Shown here piece after piece: positions 40,348-49,851 of a stretch of 64,000 bases of DNA (its first letter is position 1; every line of letters begins with the position of its first letter). The translations under genes and the position numbers were made by a program. The notes beneath the pieces were generated by a model. The model made no database searches and was not told the origin of the DNA. It saw only the letters and a program-made list of their open reading frames with translations. Source of the DNA: Sphingomonas yabuuchiae (lineage in GTDB: Bacteria > Pseudomonadota > Alphaproteobacteria > Sphingomonadales > Sphingomonadaceae); contig NZ_JACHNX010000006.1 in assembly GCF_014199595.1 (NCBI RefSeq), positions 1 to 64,000 of the forward strand, in the 5' to 3' direction.

Positions 40348-41664
40348 TCACCGCATCGCGAAGGTCCGCGACAGGCCGTGATACAGCTTCTCGCGGCACA
40401 CCAGCTGGCTGACCCCGTCGGCGATGAAGGCGGTGGCGAACATCGGCAGCATCAGGCCGCGGCTGGCGGTCGTCTCGGACAGGATGATGACGGCGGTCAG
40501 CGGCGCGCGGACGACACCCGCGAAATAGCCGACCATGCCGAGGATCACGATCGCCGAGGCGGGCGAGCCTGGAAAGACCGAGCGCAACAGATTGCCCAGC
40601 CCCGCGCCCACCGACAGCGACGGCGCGAAGATACCGCCGGGCAGCCCGGCGACGGCGGTCGACAGGGTCGCGAGGAACTTGGCCGGGCCGTACCAGAGCG
40701 GCGCATCCACCCCGACGATCATCGCCCGCGCCGCGCCGTAACCGGTACCCCAGGTCAGGCCGGTGCCGACGCCCAGCCCGGCGACCGCGACGCCGCACAG
40801 CGCGGCGAACAGAATGGGACGCCGCTTGCTCCACAGGGTCACGCGGTTGGTGCCGGTCGCCATCATCAGCATCAGCCGGGCAAAGCCGCCGCCCGCCAGC
40901 CCGCCGACGATCCCGGCGACCGGCGCGGCGACCAGTGCGGTGACGATCGGCATATGCGCGCCGATCAGCCCGAAATAGACATAATCCCCCTGCGCCGACT
41001 GGGCGACCATGCCCGCGATCGCGATGGCGGCGATGACCAGCAGCGTAACCTTCTGCTCATAGGCAGACGCCAATTCCTCGATCGCGAAGAGCAGCCCGGC
41101 CAGCGGCGTGTTGAACGCCGCCGCCACACCCGCCGCGCCGCCCGCGATCAGCACCGCACCGCGAAGCGGCACGCCCAACAGGCGGTGGGTCAGCCCCATG
41201 ATGGCAGCGGCGATCTGCACCGTCGGCCCCTCGCGCCCGATCGAAGCGCCGCCCAGCACCGCCGCCAGCGTCAGCCCGGCCTTGGCGACGACGGTGCGGA
41301 TCGACACCAACCCGCCGGTCGCCCGCTCGGGATCGGCCTGAGCGGCCATGACCTGCGGAATGCCCGACCCGCGCGCGAGCGGCGCGAACCGGCGCGTGAT
41401 CCAGACCAGCCCCGCGAACAACAGCGGCGTCACGACCAGCGGCGCCCAGTGATAACGATGCGCGAAGTGATTGAAGATCTCGCCCGCCGCATCCGCCGCC
41501 TCGGCAAAGACCGTCGCGGCCAGACCGATCGCGACCGCGCCGATCAGGATCGCCAGCCGGGTGCGGAACTTGACCGATCCCGGCCCCTGCGCCCGCAGCA
41601 GCGCACGATAACGCGCGGGCGTCCATTTGCGAAATGACGGGAAGGGCGGACTCTGCTCGGCCAT
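40348..41664 (-). CDS. ClC-type chloride channel/antiporter
   Basis: A 438-residue inner-membrane protein with about ten or more helices. Signature loops: GSGIPQV, GREGPTVQ (with the gating Glu), and GGIFAPSLSVGAGLG, as in E. coli ClcA. This implies chloride/proton exchange, likely linked to acid or ion stress. No CBS domains. It converges on the RNase H-like gene with 15 bases between, in which an imperfect cctcccct / aggagagg hairpin lies. Confidence 0.92.
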   Translation of the reverse strand: MAEQSPPFPSFRKWTPARYRALLRAQGPGSVKFRTRLAILIGAVAIGLAATVFAEAADAAGEIFNHFAHRYHWAPLVVTPLLFAGLVWITRRFAPLARGSGIPQVMAAQADPERATGGLVSIRTVVAKAGLTLAAVLGGASIGREGPTVQIAAAIMGLTHRLLGVPLRGAVLIAGGAAGVAAAFNTPLAGLLFAIEELASAYEQKVTLLVIAAIAIAGMVAQSAQGDYVYFGLIGAHMPIVTALVAAPVAGIVGGLAGGGFARLMLMMATGTNRVTLWSKRRPILFAALCGVAVAGLGVGTGLTWGTGYGAARAMIVGVDAPLWYGPAKFLATLSTAVAGLPGGIFAPSLSVGAGLGNLLRSVFPGSPASAIVILGMVGYFAGVVRAPLTAVIILSETTASRGLMLPMFATAFIADGVSQLVCREKLYHGLSRTFAMR

Positions 41665-41699
41665 GGTCCGCCCCTACACCCTTATCGCTTCGTAAAACC

Positions 41700-42000
41700 A
41701 GCCATAGCGCGCCCCCCGATCAGGGCAGCGGCACCGCGTCCTTCGCCGGTATCCTGCTCGACACCGGTTTGCCCGGCACGACGATGCGGCCGATCATCCG
41801 CGCGCCGGATGCCCCAGCCACGCGCGGTCGTCGTCTCCAGCGCTGCCGACCACACCCCGCGGGCAACGCGGAGTGATCGCGGCGTCGCGAATGCCTGCCG
41901 CATGGGCCTTCAGCATGGGGTTGGTGGTCTGCGTCCCCCCTGCCCCGTCATCAGGGTAAGCCCCGGCACCACGAGTCCCCGCCGCCGGGCCCCGAACAAG
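41700..42000 (-). pseudogene. possible gene remnant, no intact ORF
   Basis: The 336-base gap between the ClC and SapC genes holds protein-like fragments on the minus strand in different frames. One near 41935-41850 reads TTNPMLKAHAAGIRDAAITP; another at 41800-41730 reads GRIVVPGKPVSSRIPAKDAV and ends at a stop. They could be the decayed C-terminal part of one gene joined by frameshifts. The parent family is not recognised, and chance coding bias in GC-rich DNA is possible. Confidence 0.25.
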
Positions 42001-42711
42001 CTAATCCAGCGAATAGCCGGTCAGGGCGGGCGCGAAGCGGGCATTGTGCAACTGGCGCAACCGCTCGACCTGCGCCAGCGAGCCGGTCAGGACGGCGGCG
42101 GGGGCCAGCCGGTCCGCCCGGTGGAGCGCGATCACATCGGCATCGGGCAGCGCCTGCACCGCCGCCTCATCGATCGTGTAGAGCCCCGCCAGATCATGCG
42201 CGCCCCCATCTGCCTTGGCCAGCGAGAGGCCCAGCGGGCGGATCAGGCCATGCGCGGCCCAGGCATCGACCAGCGCCTGTGCGGCCTCGACATCCGCCAC
42301 CAGCCGTTCGAGCGCGCGGGCGATGTCATGCGCCAGCGGCGTCGGCTGTTCCCCCGCGAACAGCGGCCCACCCGCATCGCCCAGGCTGGGGTCGGCCGAA
42401 TCGATGGCCAGCCCCGCCGCCCCGCGCGCGTCGAGCCGGAACCCGCCCAGCATCACCGCGCGCGGCACATAGGTGGCCTGGAACCCGCCGCCGAAGACGA
42501 AGAGATTGGCGGGCTCGACCAGGCTCATCAGCGCGATCAGGTTGAAGCGCCCGGTCTGGCCGTCCTTGGCGAGGCACAGGGGCATGTCGGCGGCCGCGAC
42601 CGCAATCTCCGACAGGCCGATCCGGGCGAAGCGGCGCATGCCTCCTGCGGCATGGCGGTTATAGCGCAGCCCGCGATGCGCGGCCGGGGAAAGCGGGGTG
42701 ATGCCGGTCAT
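42001..42711 (-). CDS. SapC family protein (halogenase-linked)
   Basis: A 236-residue SapC-family protein. MTGITPLSPAAHRGLRYNRH near the start, FARIGLSEIAVAAADMPLCL, FNLIALMSLVEPANLFVFGG, ATYVPRAVMLGGFRLD are the SapC pattern also seen in the gene at 12580. Its ATG overlaps the halogenase stop by 4 bases, so the two are translated together. SapC proteins accompany tryptophan-halogenase-like genes and TBDRs in several sphingomonads and Caulobacter relatives. The molecular role is unknown. Confidence 0.88.
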   Translation of the reverse strand: MTGITPLSPAAHRGLRYNRHAAGGMRRFARIGLSEIAVAAADMPLCLAKDGQTGRFNLIALMSLVEPANLFVFGGGFQATYVPRAVMLGGFRLDARGAAGLAIDSADPSLGDAGGPLFAGEQPTPLAHDIARALERLVADVEAAQALVDAWAAHGLIRPLGLSLAKADGGAHDLAGLYTIDEAAVQALPDADVIALHRADRLAPAAVLTGSLAQVERLRQLHNARFAPALTGYSLD

Positions 42712-44255
42712 ACCCGTTGCAGACCATGTTCGCGGATCGCGCGCAACAGCTCGCGGTGGCGAGGCGCGCGGGTGCGCAGATCGTCCTTGGCGCGCGCCAT
42801 CCGCGTGACGAAACGCTGCGCCAGCGCCGTGTCGGGAGCGGCCGCGTCGATGCGCGGCTGGCGGCTGTCGAAACCCATGCCGTGCAGGACATATTGATAG
42901 CTGGGCCAGGAAAAGACCTCGCGGGCATGATCGAAATCCTGCGGGCCGGGCGAATGGTGCCGCCACAGCTCCAGCCGCTCGGCCAGGCTGTCGGGGATGG
43001 ACGACGCCGCCACATTGTCGCGCCAGAAATCGGTGTCGGTGCGCCGGGTCAGCACATAATGCAGCTTCAGGAACTCGATGATCCGCATCCAGTGATGGGT
43101 GAAGGTCGCGTTGAACTGGCGCGCCATCACATCCATCGCGGCGCGGGTGCGCGGCAGGCGGTCGGCGATCGCATCCATCGACACCTCGATCAGCATCAGC
43201 GCCGACGCCTCCAGCGGCTCGATGAACCCGGCGGACAAGCCGACCGCCACGCAGTTATTCTGCCAGAAGCGCGTTCGGTGTCCGGCATCGATGGTGATCC
43301 GGCGCGCGCTCAGCCCCTCGGCGGCGGGACCGACATAGGCGCGCAATGCCGCCTCGGCCGCATCGTCGCTGGTGTGGGCGCTGCTATAGACATGGCCGAC
43401 GCCGCGCCGGGTCCACAACCCGATGTCCCAGATCCAGCCCGCGTCTTGCGCGGTCGACACCGTATGGCAGGTGATCGGCGCATCCTCATCCGCATAGGGC
43501 AGCTGAAGCGCCATCGCCCGGTCGGCGAACAGCACATCGCCACAACGGCGGAACGGCACCTGATAGACGCCGCCGATCAGCCGCGCGGCAAAGCCGGTGC
43601 AGTCGATGAACAGGTCGCCCGCGACCGTCCGCCCATCGGCCAGTTCCAGATGCACGATATCGCCATGGTCGCTCATCTGCGGGCGCACCACATCGCCCAG
43701 CACATGGTCGATGCCCAGCGTGCCGACGCCATGTTCGCGCAGCAGCGTGGCGAACTTGCCCGCATCCAGATGATAGGCGTAATTCGCATGACCCGCATAT
43801 TCGGGCATCACGATCGTCTTGGGGCCCAGCCCCGCGTCGCACAGCATCGCTTGGTAATCCACCCAGTCGGCGAAGCTGGCATTCTCCGCCGCCCCGTGCA
43901 GCCAGTGCGGCGCCAGATCGATCTCGGTCGCGCCCGCAGGCGGGTTGAGCGGATGGTAATAGCCGTCCTGCGGCGTCCCGTCGGTCCAGCCGACGAACCG
44001 CGCACCCTGTTTGAACGCGGCGTCGCAAGAGCGGATGAAGTCGGTTTCGGTGATGCCGATCTTCGCCAGCGTGTTGCGCATCGTCGGCCAGGTCCCCTCG
44101 CCCACCCCGACCGTCGGCACATGGCGCGACTCGACAAGCGTGACCTGCACCCCGCTTCCGATTCGACGGGCCTGCGCCGCCAGTCGACAGGCCGCGATCC
44201 ACCCTGCCGATCCGCCGCCGACCACGACGACGCGCCGAACTTCCGTCTCGCCCAC
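42708..44255 (-). CDS. flavin-dependent (tryptophan-type) halogenase
   Basis: A 515-residue flavoenzyme of the tryptophan halogenase family. FAD motif GGGSAGW (13-19), VGVGEGTWP, the catalytic Lys82 in FKQGARFVGW, WIWDIG at 274-279 (WxWxIP with Gly instead of Pro), and the FIEPLEAS motif near 340. It would form hypohalous acid from FADH2, O2 and halide and halogenate a substrate near Lys82. Members beside TBDRs in caulobacterial and sphingomonad genomes (for example BrvH) have unclear native substrates. No flavin reductase gene is next to it. Confidence 0.9.
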   Translation of the reverse strand: MGETEVRRVVVVGGGSAGWIAACRLAAQARRIGSGVQVTLVESRHVPTVGVGEGTWPTMRNTLAKIGITETDFIRSCDAAFKQGARFVGWTDGTPQDGYYHPLNPPAGATEIDLAPHWLHGAAENASFADWVDYQAMLCDAGLGPKTIVMPEYAGHANYAYHLDAGKFATLLREHGVGTLGIDHVLGDVVRPQMSDHGDIVHLELADGRTVAGDLFIDCTGFAARLIGGVYQVPFRRCGDVLFADRAMALQLPYADEDAPITCHTVSTAQDAGWIWDIGLWTRRGVGHVYSSAHTSDDAAEAALRAYVGPAAEGLSARRITIDAGHRTRFWQNNCVAVGLSAGFIEPLEASALMLIEVSMDAIADRLPRTRAAMDVMARQFNATFTHHWMRIIEFLKLHYVLTRRTDTDFWRDNVAASSIPDSLAERLELWRHHSPGPQDFDHAREVFSWPSYQYVLHGMGFDSRQPRIDAAAPDTALAQRFVTRMARAKDDLRTRAPRHRELLRAIREHGLQRV

Positions 44256-44325
44256 CTATGCCTCTCCCGCTCCGCTCTTCGCCTTTTATACCAAAACTTC
44301 CGATACCTAGAAGAACTGCCCACCC

Positions 44326-44354
44326 TTGTACTTGTCAGACATAGCTTCTAACAA
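44326..44354 (+). promoter_or_regulatory. probable TBDR 3 promoter
   Basis: TTGTAC (44326-44331), 17 bases, TAACAA (44349-44354), 57 bases upstream of the receptor start. It lies in the 155-base divergent gap between halogenase and TBDR; a TATAAA on the minus strand near 44284-44289 may be the halogenase -10. Confidence 0.45.
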
Positions 44355-44410
44355 GAGCAGCATAGATGCTCGCCAAGAAGCATCGAACACCGGTTTCATA
44401 GGGGAGAGCT

Positions 44411-47242
44411 ATGCTGAAGAAAGCCCGGAATCCAAAGACCAGCGCCCGCTACGCCGCCCAAGGGCTGGCCAGCGCACTTGTCGCACTTATCGTGGCCACT
44501 CCGGCCCTGGCGCAGAGCCAGACGCCACCGGCGGACCAGACCGCCACCCTGCCCAGCCAGAGCGAAGCCGACGGCACCTCGGCCGACATCATCGTCACCG
44601 GCATCCGCCGCAGCATCGAATCGGCCGCCGCGATCAAGCGCGACGCGGCCGGTATCCTCGATGCGATCTCCTCCGAAGACCTGGGCAAGTTCCCCGACGC
44701 CAATGTCGCCGAGTCGCTCCAGCGTATTCCGGGCGTCGCGATCGACCGCAGCAACGGCGAGGGTGCCTCGGTCAGCGTGCGCGGCCTGGGGCCCGCCTTC
44801 AACACGGTGTTGTTCAACGGTCGCAGCTTCGCCTCGGACAATTACAACCGCGCCTTCTCCTTCGACCTGATCCCGGCCGAATTGATCAGCGGCGCGCAGG
44901 TCTATAAGAGCTCGCAGGCCCCGCTTCAGGGCGGCGGCATCGGCGCGACGATCAACGTCCAGACGCCGCGCCCGCTCGCCCTCAAGGAATTCAAGGGCGT
45001 CTTCACCGCCAAGGCGCTGTACGAGGGCAACAGCAAGAAGGTCACGCCGCAGCTCTTCGGCCTGCTCAGCGACACCTTCGCCGACGGCAAGCTGGGGCTG
45101 CTCGCCTCGCTGTCCTATCAGAAGCGTATCGCCTCGATCCGGGCGATCAGCACCGACGGCTATATCCCCGGCACCTCGGTCGGGCCCAACAACGCGCCGC
45201 TCTACACCAATGTCTATGCGCCGCGTAATCAGGACGTGAACGAGACGCGCGACGATCGCACCCGCCTGGGCGCGACGCTGGTCGCGCAATATGCGCCGAC
45301 CGACGAACTGACCTTCACCGTCGACGGCCTCTACAACCGCTTCAAGAGCGACACGACGACGCGCGGCCTGGGCAGCTGGTTCGAGCCGACCAGCTATACG
45401 GCGGCGGGCATCGATTCGAACCGCACCGTCACCTCGCTGACCACAAACGGCAATGCCGACTTCATCGCCTCGGGCGGGGTGCGCGAGACGACGACCTATG
45501 AGGCCGGATTCAACGCCGAATGGCGTCCGGCCGACAATGTCCGCATGGTCTTCGACGCCACCTATTCGCAGGCCAAGAATGCGGGCGGCGGCAAATCCTA
45601 TTTCACCGTCATCGGCGTGCCGACGCAGTATTCGTTCAACGCGGCGCAAGGGAACGGCATCCCCTCGACCTCGGGTTATGCGAACGGCGTGCTGACCAAC
45701 CCGGCGCTGGGCCGCACCCATATCGCCGGGCGCAGCGGCAACGACGTGACCGAGAAGGTCCAGGAATATCGCTGGAACACCGAATGGAAGCCCGGCTGGG
45801 ACATCGTCACCGCGCTGCGCTTCGGCCTGACCGGCACCTCGCGCGACAAGCGCAACGTGCCCTTCTCATCCGACCCCAATATCGGCTGCCTCTATTGCGG
45901 TTATCCGACGCTGGCCGATCCGTCGCTGCTCTCGCCCTTCACCCTGGGGTCGCTGGGGCAGAAGGGCGGCAGCGTGCCGACCACCTTCCTGACCTATAAT
46001 CCACAGGCCTATTTCAACTATCTGACCAGCACCGCCGCCACGACCGCGCTCGATCTGGCGCGCGGCCAGCCGGTGGGCACGACGGCGGCGATCTTCGCAC
46101 GCACCAACGGCTATGCGGTCACCGAGCAGCCCTCGGCCCGGGTGCGCGAGAAGGTCTTCGCCAGTTATGCCGATGTCGATCTGGAGGGCACGGTCGCCGG
46201 GCTTCCCTGGTTCATCAATGTCGGCGGGCGTTACGAATATACCGAACTGGTTTCGGCCGGGCAGCAATTGCAGCTGACCGACCTGCTGCCGGTGCCGGGC
46301 GATCCGACCACCTATACGGGCGTCTTCGCCAACAACCGCGCGGCGGTGTCGGTCGACCGGCGTTCGTCCTACAGCAACTTCCTGCCCAACCTGAACGCCA
46401 AGCTGAACCTGACGCCCAAGCTGCAGGCGCGCTTCGCCGCCTACAAGACGCTGACGCGCCCCGCCATCGGCGATCTGGCGCCCAGCCTGGACATCGGCAC
46501 GCTGCGCCCCGCCACACTGACCGCCAGCGGCGGCAACCCGGCGCTGAAGCCTTACCGCGCGACCAATTTCGACCTGTCGCTCGAATGGTATCCGACGTCG
46601 ACCACCACCCTGTCGGCGGCGGTGTTCCACAAGACGGTCGACGACTTCATCGTCCAGACCTTTGGCGAGGAACTGTTCACCATCGCCAATGCGGGCAATT
46701 TGCCGGTCGGCGGGCTGATCGTCGGGCAGAATACCGCGAAGTTCAGCGTCCGGCGCCCGCGCAACGCGGAATCGCTGAAGATCAAGGGGCTGGAGCTGAA
46801 CCTGGTCCATACGCTCGACTGGCTGCCCGGCGTGCTGAGCGGCTTCGGCGTGCAGGCCAACGCGACCTTCGTGACCACCAATCGCGAGTTCGACGTCAGC
46901 CAGGTCGGCCAGTCCTTCGCGGCGGAAGGCATCGGCAATTCGCAGAACGCCACCCTGTTCTACGAAAAGTTCGGCGTGTCGGCGCGCATCGCCTACAACC
47001 GCCGCGAGCGCTTCCTGCAGCAGCTGGCGGGCGGTCCGGGCAACGAGCCGGTGTTCGTGCGCGACTACGGCCAGTTCGACGGCAGCGTGGCGGTGAACAT
47101 CACCCCCTTCGCCCAGGTCTTTGTCGAGGGCACCAACCTGTTCAACGCGAAGTATTTTGCGACCGGGCGGTTCGACAATCAGCTGCTGCGCTACCAGAAT
47201 TTCGGGCCGCGCTATGACGCGGGCGTGCGCTTCTCATTCTGA
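44411..47242 (+). CDS. TonB-dependent receptor (carbohydrate type)
   Basis: A 943-residue outer-membrane receptor of the sphingomonad/Caulobacter oligosaccharide class. Signal peptide up to about residue 35 (LVALIVATPALAQ), TonB-box-like DIIVTGIRRSIESA, plug with SSEDLGKFPDANVAESLQRI and VSVRGLGPAFNTVLFNGR, barrel to the terminal Phe (YDAGVRFSF). It likely imports glycan fragments released by the enzymes of the locus. It is divergent from the halogenase gene and upstream of GH95 on the same strand, with a hairpin between. Confidence 0.92.
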   Translation: MLKKARNPKTSARYAAQGLASALVALIVATPALAQSQTPPADQTATLPSQSEADGTSADIIVTGIRRSIESAAAIKRDAAGILDAISSEDLGKFPDANVAESLQRIPGVAIDRSNGEGASVSVRGLGPAFNTVLFNGRSFASDNYNRAFSFDLIPAELISGAQVYKSSQAPLQGGGIGATINVQTPRPLALKEFKGVFTAKALYEGNSKKVTPQLFGLLSDTFADGKLGLLASLSYQKRIASIRAISTDGYIPGTSVGPNNAPLYTNVYAPRNQDVNETRDDRTRLGATLVAQYAPTDELTFTVDGLYNRFKSDTTTRGLGSWFEPTSYTAAGIDSNRTVTSLTTNGNADFIASGGVRETTTYEAGFNAEWRPADNVRMVFDATYSQAKNAGGGKSYFTVIGVPTQYSFNAAQGNGIPSTSGYANGVLTNPALGRTHIAGRSGNDVTEKVQEYRWNTEWKPGWDIVTALRFGLTGTSRDKRNVPFSSDPNIGCLYCGYPTLADPSLLSPFTLGSLGQKGGSVPTTFLTYNPQAYFNYLTSTAATTALDLARGQPVGTTAAIFARTNGYAVTEQPSARVREKVFASYADVDLEGTVAGLPWFINVGGRYEYTELVSAGQQLQLTDLLPVPGDPTTYTGVFANNRAAVSVDRRSSYSNFLPNLNAKLNLTPKLQARFAAYKTLTRPAIGDLAPSLDIGTLRPATLTASGGNPALKPYRATNFDLSLEWYPTSTTTLSAAVFHKTVDDFIVQTFGEELFTIANAGNLPVGGLIVGQNTAKFSVRRPRNAESLKIKGLELNLVHTLDWLPGVLSGFGVQANATFVTTNREFDVSQVGQSFAAEGIGNSQNATLFYEKFGVSARIAYNRRERFLQQLAGGPGNEPVFVRDYGQFDGSVAVNITPFAQVFVEGTNLFNAKYFATGRFDNQLLRYQNFGPRYDAGVRFSF

Positions 47243-47251
47243 TGCGCGGGC

Positions 47252-47281
47252 GGTGCGGGAGGGTTTCGATGCTCCCGCACC
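47252..47281 (+). terminator. hairpin after TBDR 3
   Basis: A perfect 10-bp stem (ggtgcgggag / ctcccgcacc) with a 10-base loop lies 9 bases after the TBDR stop, followed by ATCCGTTATTTTG. It may partly terminate or stabilise the TBDR message ahead of the GH95 gene. Confidence 0.5.
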
Positions 47282-47360
47282 GATCCGTTATTTTGTCCTT
47301 TCTTCATGCATTTGAATACGCCACCGTCCCGGAACCAGGGATGAGACGGAAGGGGAATGC

Positions 47361-49841
47361 ATGACCGATCTAACGCGACGCGGCGTATTGGAAGCGGGTG
47401 CCTTCGCCATGGCGGCGGGCGGGATCGGCGCCCTGCCCCTGCGGGCGCAGCCGGTTGCGGCCGATGATTCCCACCGCCTCTGGTTCGATGCGCCCGCGGC
47501 CCGCTGGGTCGACGGATTGCCGGTCGGCAATGGGCGACTGGGCGCGATGGTGCGCGGCGGCCCCGCGCGCGAGATCATATCCCTGAACGAGGACAGCCTG
47601 TGGTCCGGCTATCCGGGCAGCGATGCCAAGCCGGAGGCGCAAGGATCGCTGGCGGGAGTGCGGCAGGCCGCGCTGGCGGGCGATTACCACGCCGCCGACA
47701 CGCGCGCGAAGAAGCTGCAAGGCGCCTATTCCAACAGCTATGCGCCGATCGGCGATCTGGTGATCGAACTGCCCCATGACGGCGCGACGCACGACGCCTA
47801 TCGCCGGGCGCTCGACCTGGACCAGGCGGTGGTCGACATTGCCTATACCGCAGGGCGGACGCGTTACCGGCGCGAGGTGTTCGTGTCGCACCCGGCGCAG
47901 CTGGTCGTGGTGCGGATGACGGCGGAAGGCGGGGCGATCGACGCCGACGTCTCGCTGGCCACGCTGCTGAAGGGATCGGTACGGGCGGAGGGCAACCGGC
48001 TGATCCTGCACGGCAAGGCCCCCTCCTATGCCGCGCCCAACTATCATTCGGTCGCCGATCCGGTCCGTTATGACGATGCCGCCGGACGCGGCATGATGTT
48101 CGCCGCCGTGGCAGACGTCATGAACGAGGGCGGGCGGGCCACGGTATCGGGCGACCGGATCGTGGTGCGCGGTGCCCGGAGCATCGAGATCCGCCTCAAC
48201 GCCGCCACCGGCTTTCGCGGTTTCGACCAGTCGCCCGACCTGCCGATCGAGGCGATCGAGGCCAAGGCGGTGGCGGCGCTGTCGGCGGCGCGGGGGACCG
48301 GCTATGCGGCGTTGCGGGCGGCGCATGTCGCCGACCACCGGACACTCTATCGCCGGGCCGGATTGCAGCTGGCGGGCGGCATGACGGGCACGACGGCGGA
48401 GCGCCGCGCGGGCAATGCGCGGGCCAGCGATCCGGGTCTGGCCGCGCTGCTGTTCCACTTCGGCCGCTATCTGCTGATCGCCAGCTCACGCGCCGGGACC
48501 CAGCCCGCCAATCTCCAGGGCATCTGGAATGCCGAGGTGCGGCCACCCTGGAGCAGCAACCACACCACCAACATCAATACCGAGATGAACTACTGGCCCG
48601 CCGAGGTCGCCAATCTCGCCGATTGCCATACCCCGCTGTTCGACTGGCTGGAGCGGGTGGCGGTGCGCGGGAGACGGGTCGCGCAAAGCTATTACGGGAT
48701 GCCCGGCTGGTGCCTGCATCACAATAGCGACATCTGGGCGATGGCCAATCCGGTCGGCGAAGGCAGCGCCGCGCCGATCTGGGCCAATTGGCCGATGGGC
48801 GGACCCTGGCTGATGCAGCATCTGTGGCAGCATTACACCTTCGGCGGCGACCGGGCGTTCCTGCGCGATCGGGCGTGGCCGCTGATGCGCGGTGCGGCCG
48901 AGTTCTGCGCGGCATGGCTGGTGGCGAACGGCACGGACGGGCGGCTGACCACCGCGCCCTCCATTTCGCCCGAGAACGAGTTCCTCGCCCCCGACGGCAA
49001 GCCCGCCTCGATCAGCACGGGCTGCACCATGGACCTGGCGCTGATCCGCGAACTGTTCGCCAACTGTATCGCCGCCAGCGCCCTGTTGAACACCGATGCA
49101 GCCTTCGCGACTAAGCTGCACGGACTGGTCGAGCGGCTGGAGCCGTATCGGATCGGCAGCCACGGCCAATTGCAGGAATGGTCGCGCGACTTTGCCGAGG
49201 CGGAGCCAGGCCATCGCCATATCTCGCACCTCTACCCACTTTATCCCGGCGACGAATTCACGCCCCGCCGCACGCCCGCATGGGCCAGGGCGGCGGCGAC
49301 ATCGATGCAGCGGCGCGAAGACAATGGCGGGGCGCAGACCGGATGGAGCCGGGCCTGGGCGACCTGCATCTGGGCGCGGATGGGCGATGCCGCGCGATCG
49401 GGCCGTTCGATCGACGCCTTCTTCCAGGGCAGCACGCTCGACAATCTGTTCGACACGCATCCGTCCGACAAGGGGCCGATCTTCCAGATCGACGGCAATT
49501 TCGGGATCACCGCCGCCATCGCCGAGATGCTGCTGCAAAGCCATGACGGTGCGATCGCCCTGCTGCCTGCCCTGCCCCCGGCGTGGCGCGACGGCCGCGT
49601 CCACGGCCTGCGCGCACGCGGCGGCGTGACCGTCGATCAGCGCTGGGCGGCGGGGCAACTGGAACAGGCCGAGCTGCTGTCGGCGCTGGGCGGCGAACTG
49701 GTCGTTCGCCTGCCCGCCGGTCGCCGGGTCCGCGCGGCCATGCGTGGCGGCCGGGCCGTAGCGATCCGTACGACCAAGGACGGCATGCGCATCGCCACCC
49801 GCGCGGGGGACCGGATCGCATTGACCATCGGCGCCGCCTGA
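47361..49841 (+). CDS. GH95 family alpha-L-fucosidase/galactosidase
   Basis: An 826-residue exported glycoside hydrolase. Tat-type signal ([20 protein letters not shown]), N-terminal beta domain ([34 protein letters not shown]), then an (alpha/alpha)6 barrel with [22 protein letters not shown] and [10 protein letters not shown] carrying the conserved acid and Asn residues, and a C-terminal beta domain. GH95 enzymes invert and remove 1,2-linked alpha-L-fucose or L-galactose, for instance from xyloglucan. It ends 10 bases from the convergent GH43. Confidence 0.93.
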   Translation: MTDLTRRGVLEAGAFAMAAGGIGALPLRAQPVAADDSHRLWFDAPAARWVDGLPVGNGRLGAMVRGGPAREIISLNEDSLWSGYPGSDAKPEAQGSLAGVRQAALAGDYHAADTRAKKLQGAYSNSYAPIGDLVIELPHDGATHDAYRRALDLDQAVVDIAYTAGRTRYRREVFVSHPAQLVVVRMTAEGGAIDADVSLATLLKGSVRAEGNRLILHGKAPSYAAPNYHSVADPVRYDDAAGRGMMFAAVADVMNEGGRATVSGDRIVVRGARSIEIRLNAATGFRGFDQSPDLPIEAIEAKAVAALSAARGTGYAALRAAHVADHRTLYRRAGLQLAGGMTGTTAERRAGNARASDPGLAALLFHFGRYLLIASSRAGTQPANLQGIWNAEVRPPWSSNHTTNINTEMNYWPAEVANLADCHTPLFDWLERVAVRGRRVAQSYYGMPGWCLHHNSDIWAMANPVGEGSAAPIWANWPMGGPWLMQHLWQHYTFGGDRAFLRDRAWPLMRGAAEFCAAWLVANGTDGRLTTAPSISPENEFLAPDGKPASISTGCTMDLALIRELFANCIAASALLNTDAAFATKLHGLVERLEPYRIGSHGQLQEWSRDFAEAEPGHRHISHLYPLYPGDEFTPRRTPAWARAAATSMQRREDNGGAQTGWSRAWATCIWARMGDAARSGRSIDAFFQGSTLDNLFDTHPSDKGPIFQIDGNFGITAAIAEMLLQSHDGAIALLPALPPAWRDGRVHGLRARGGVTVDQRWAAGQLEQAELLSALGGELVVRLPAGRRVRAAMRGGRAVAIRTTKDGMRIATRAGDRIALTIGAA

Positions 49842-49851
49842 GCGCGGCCCC

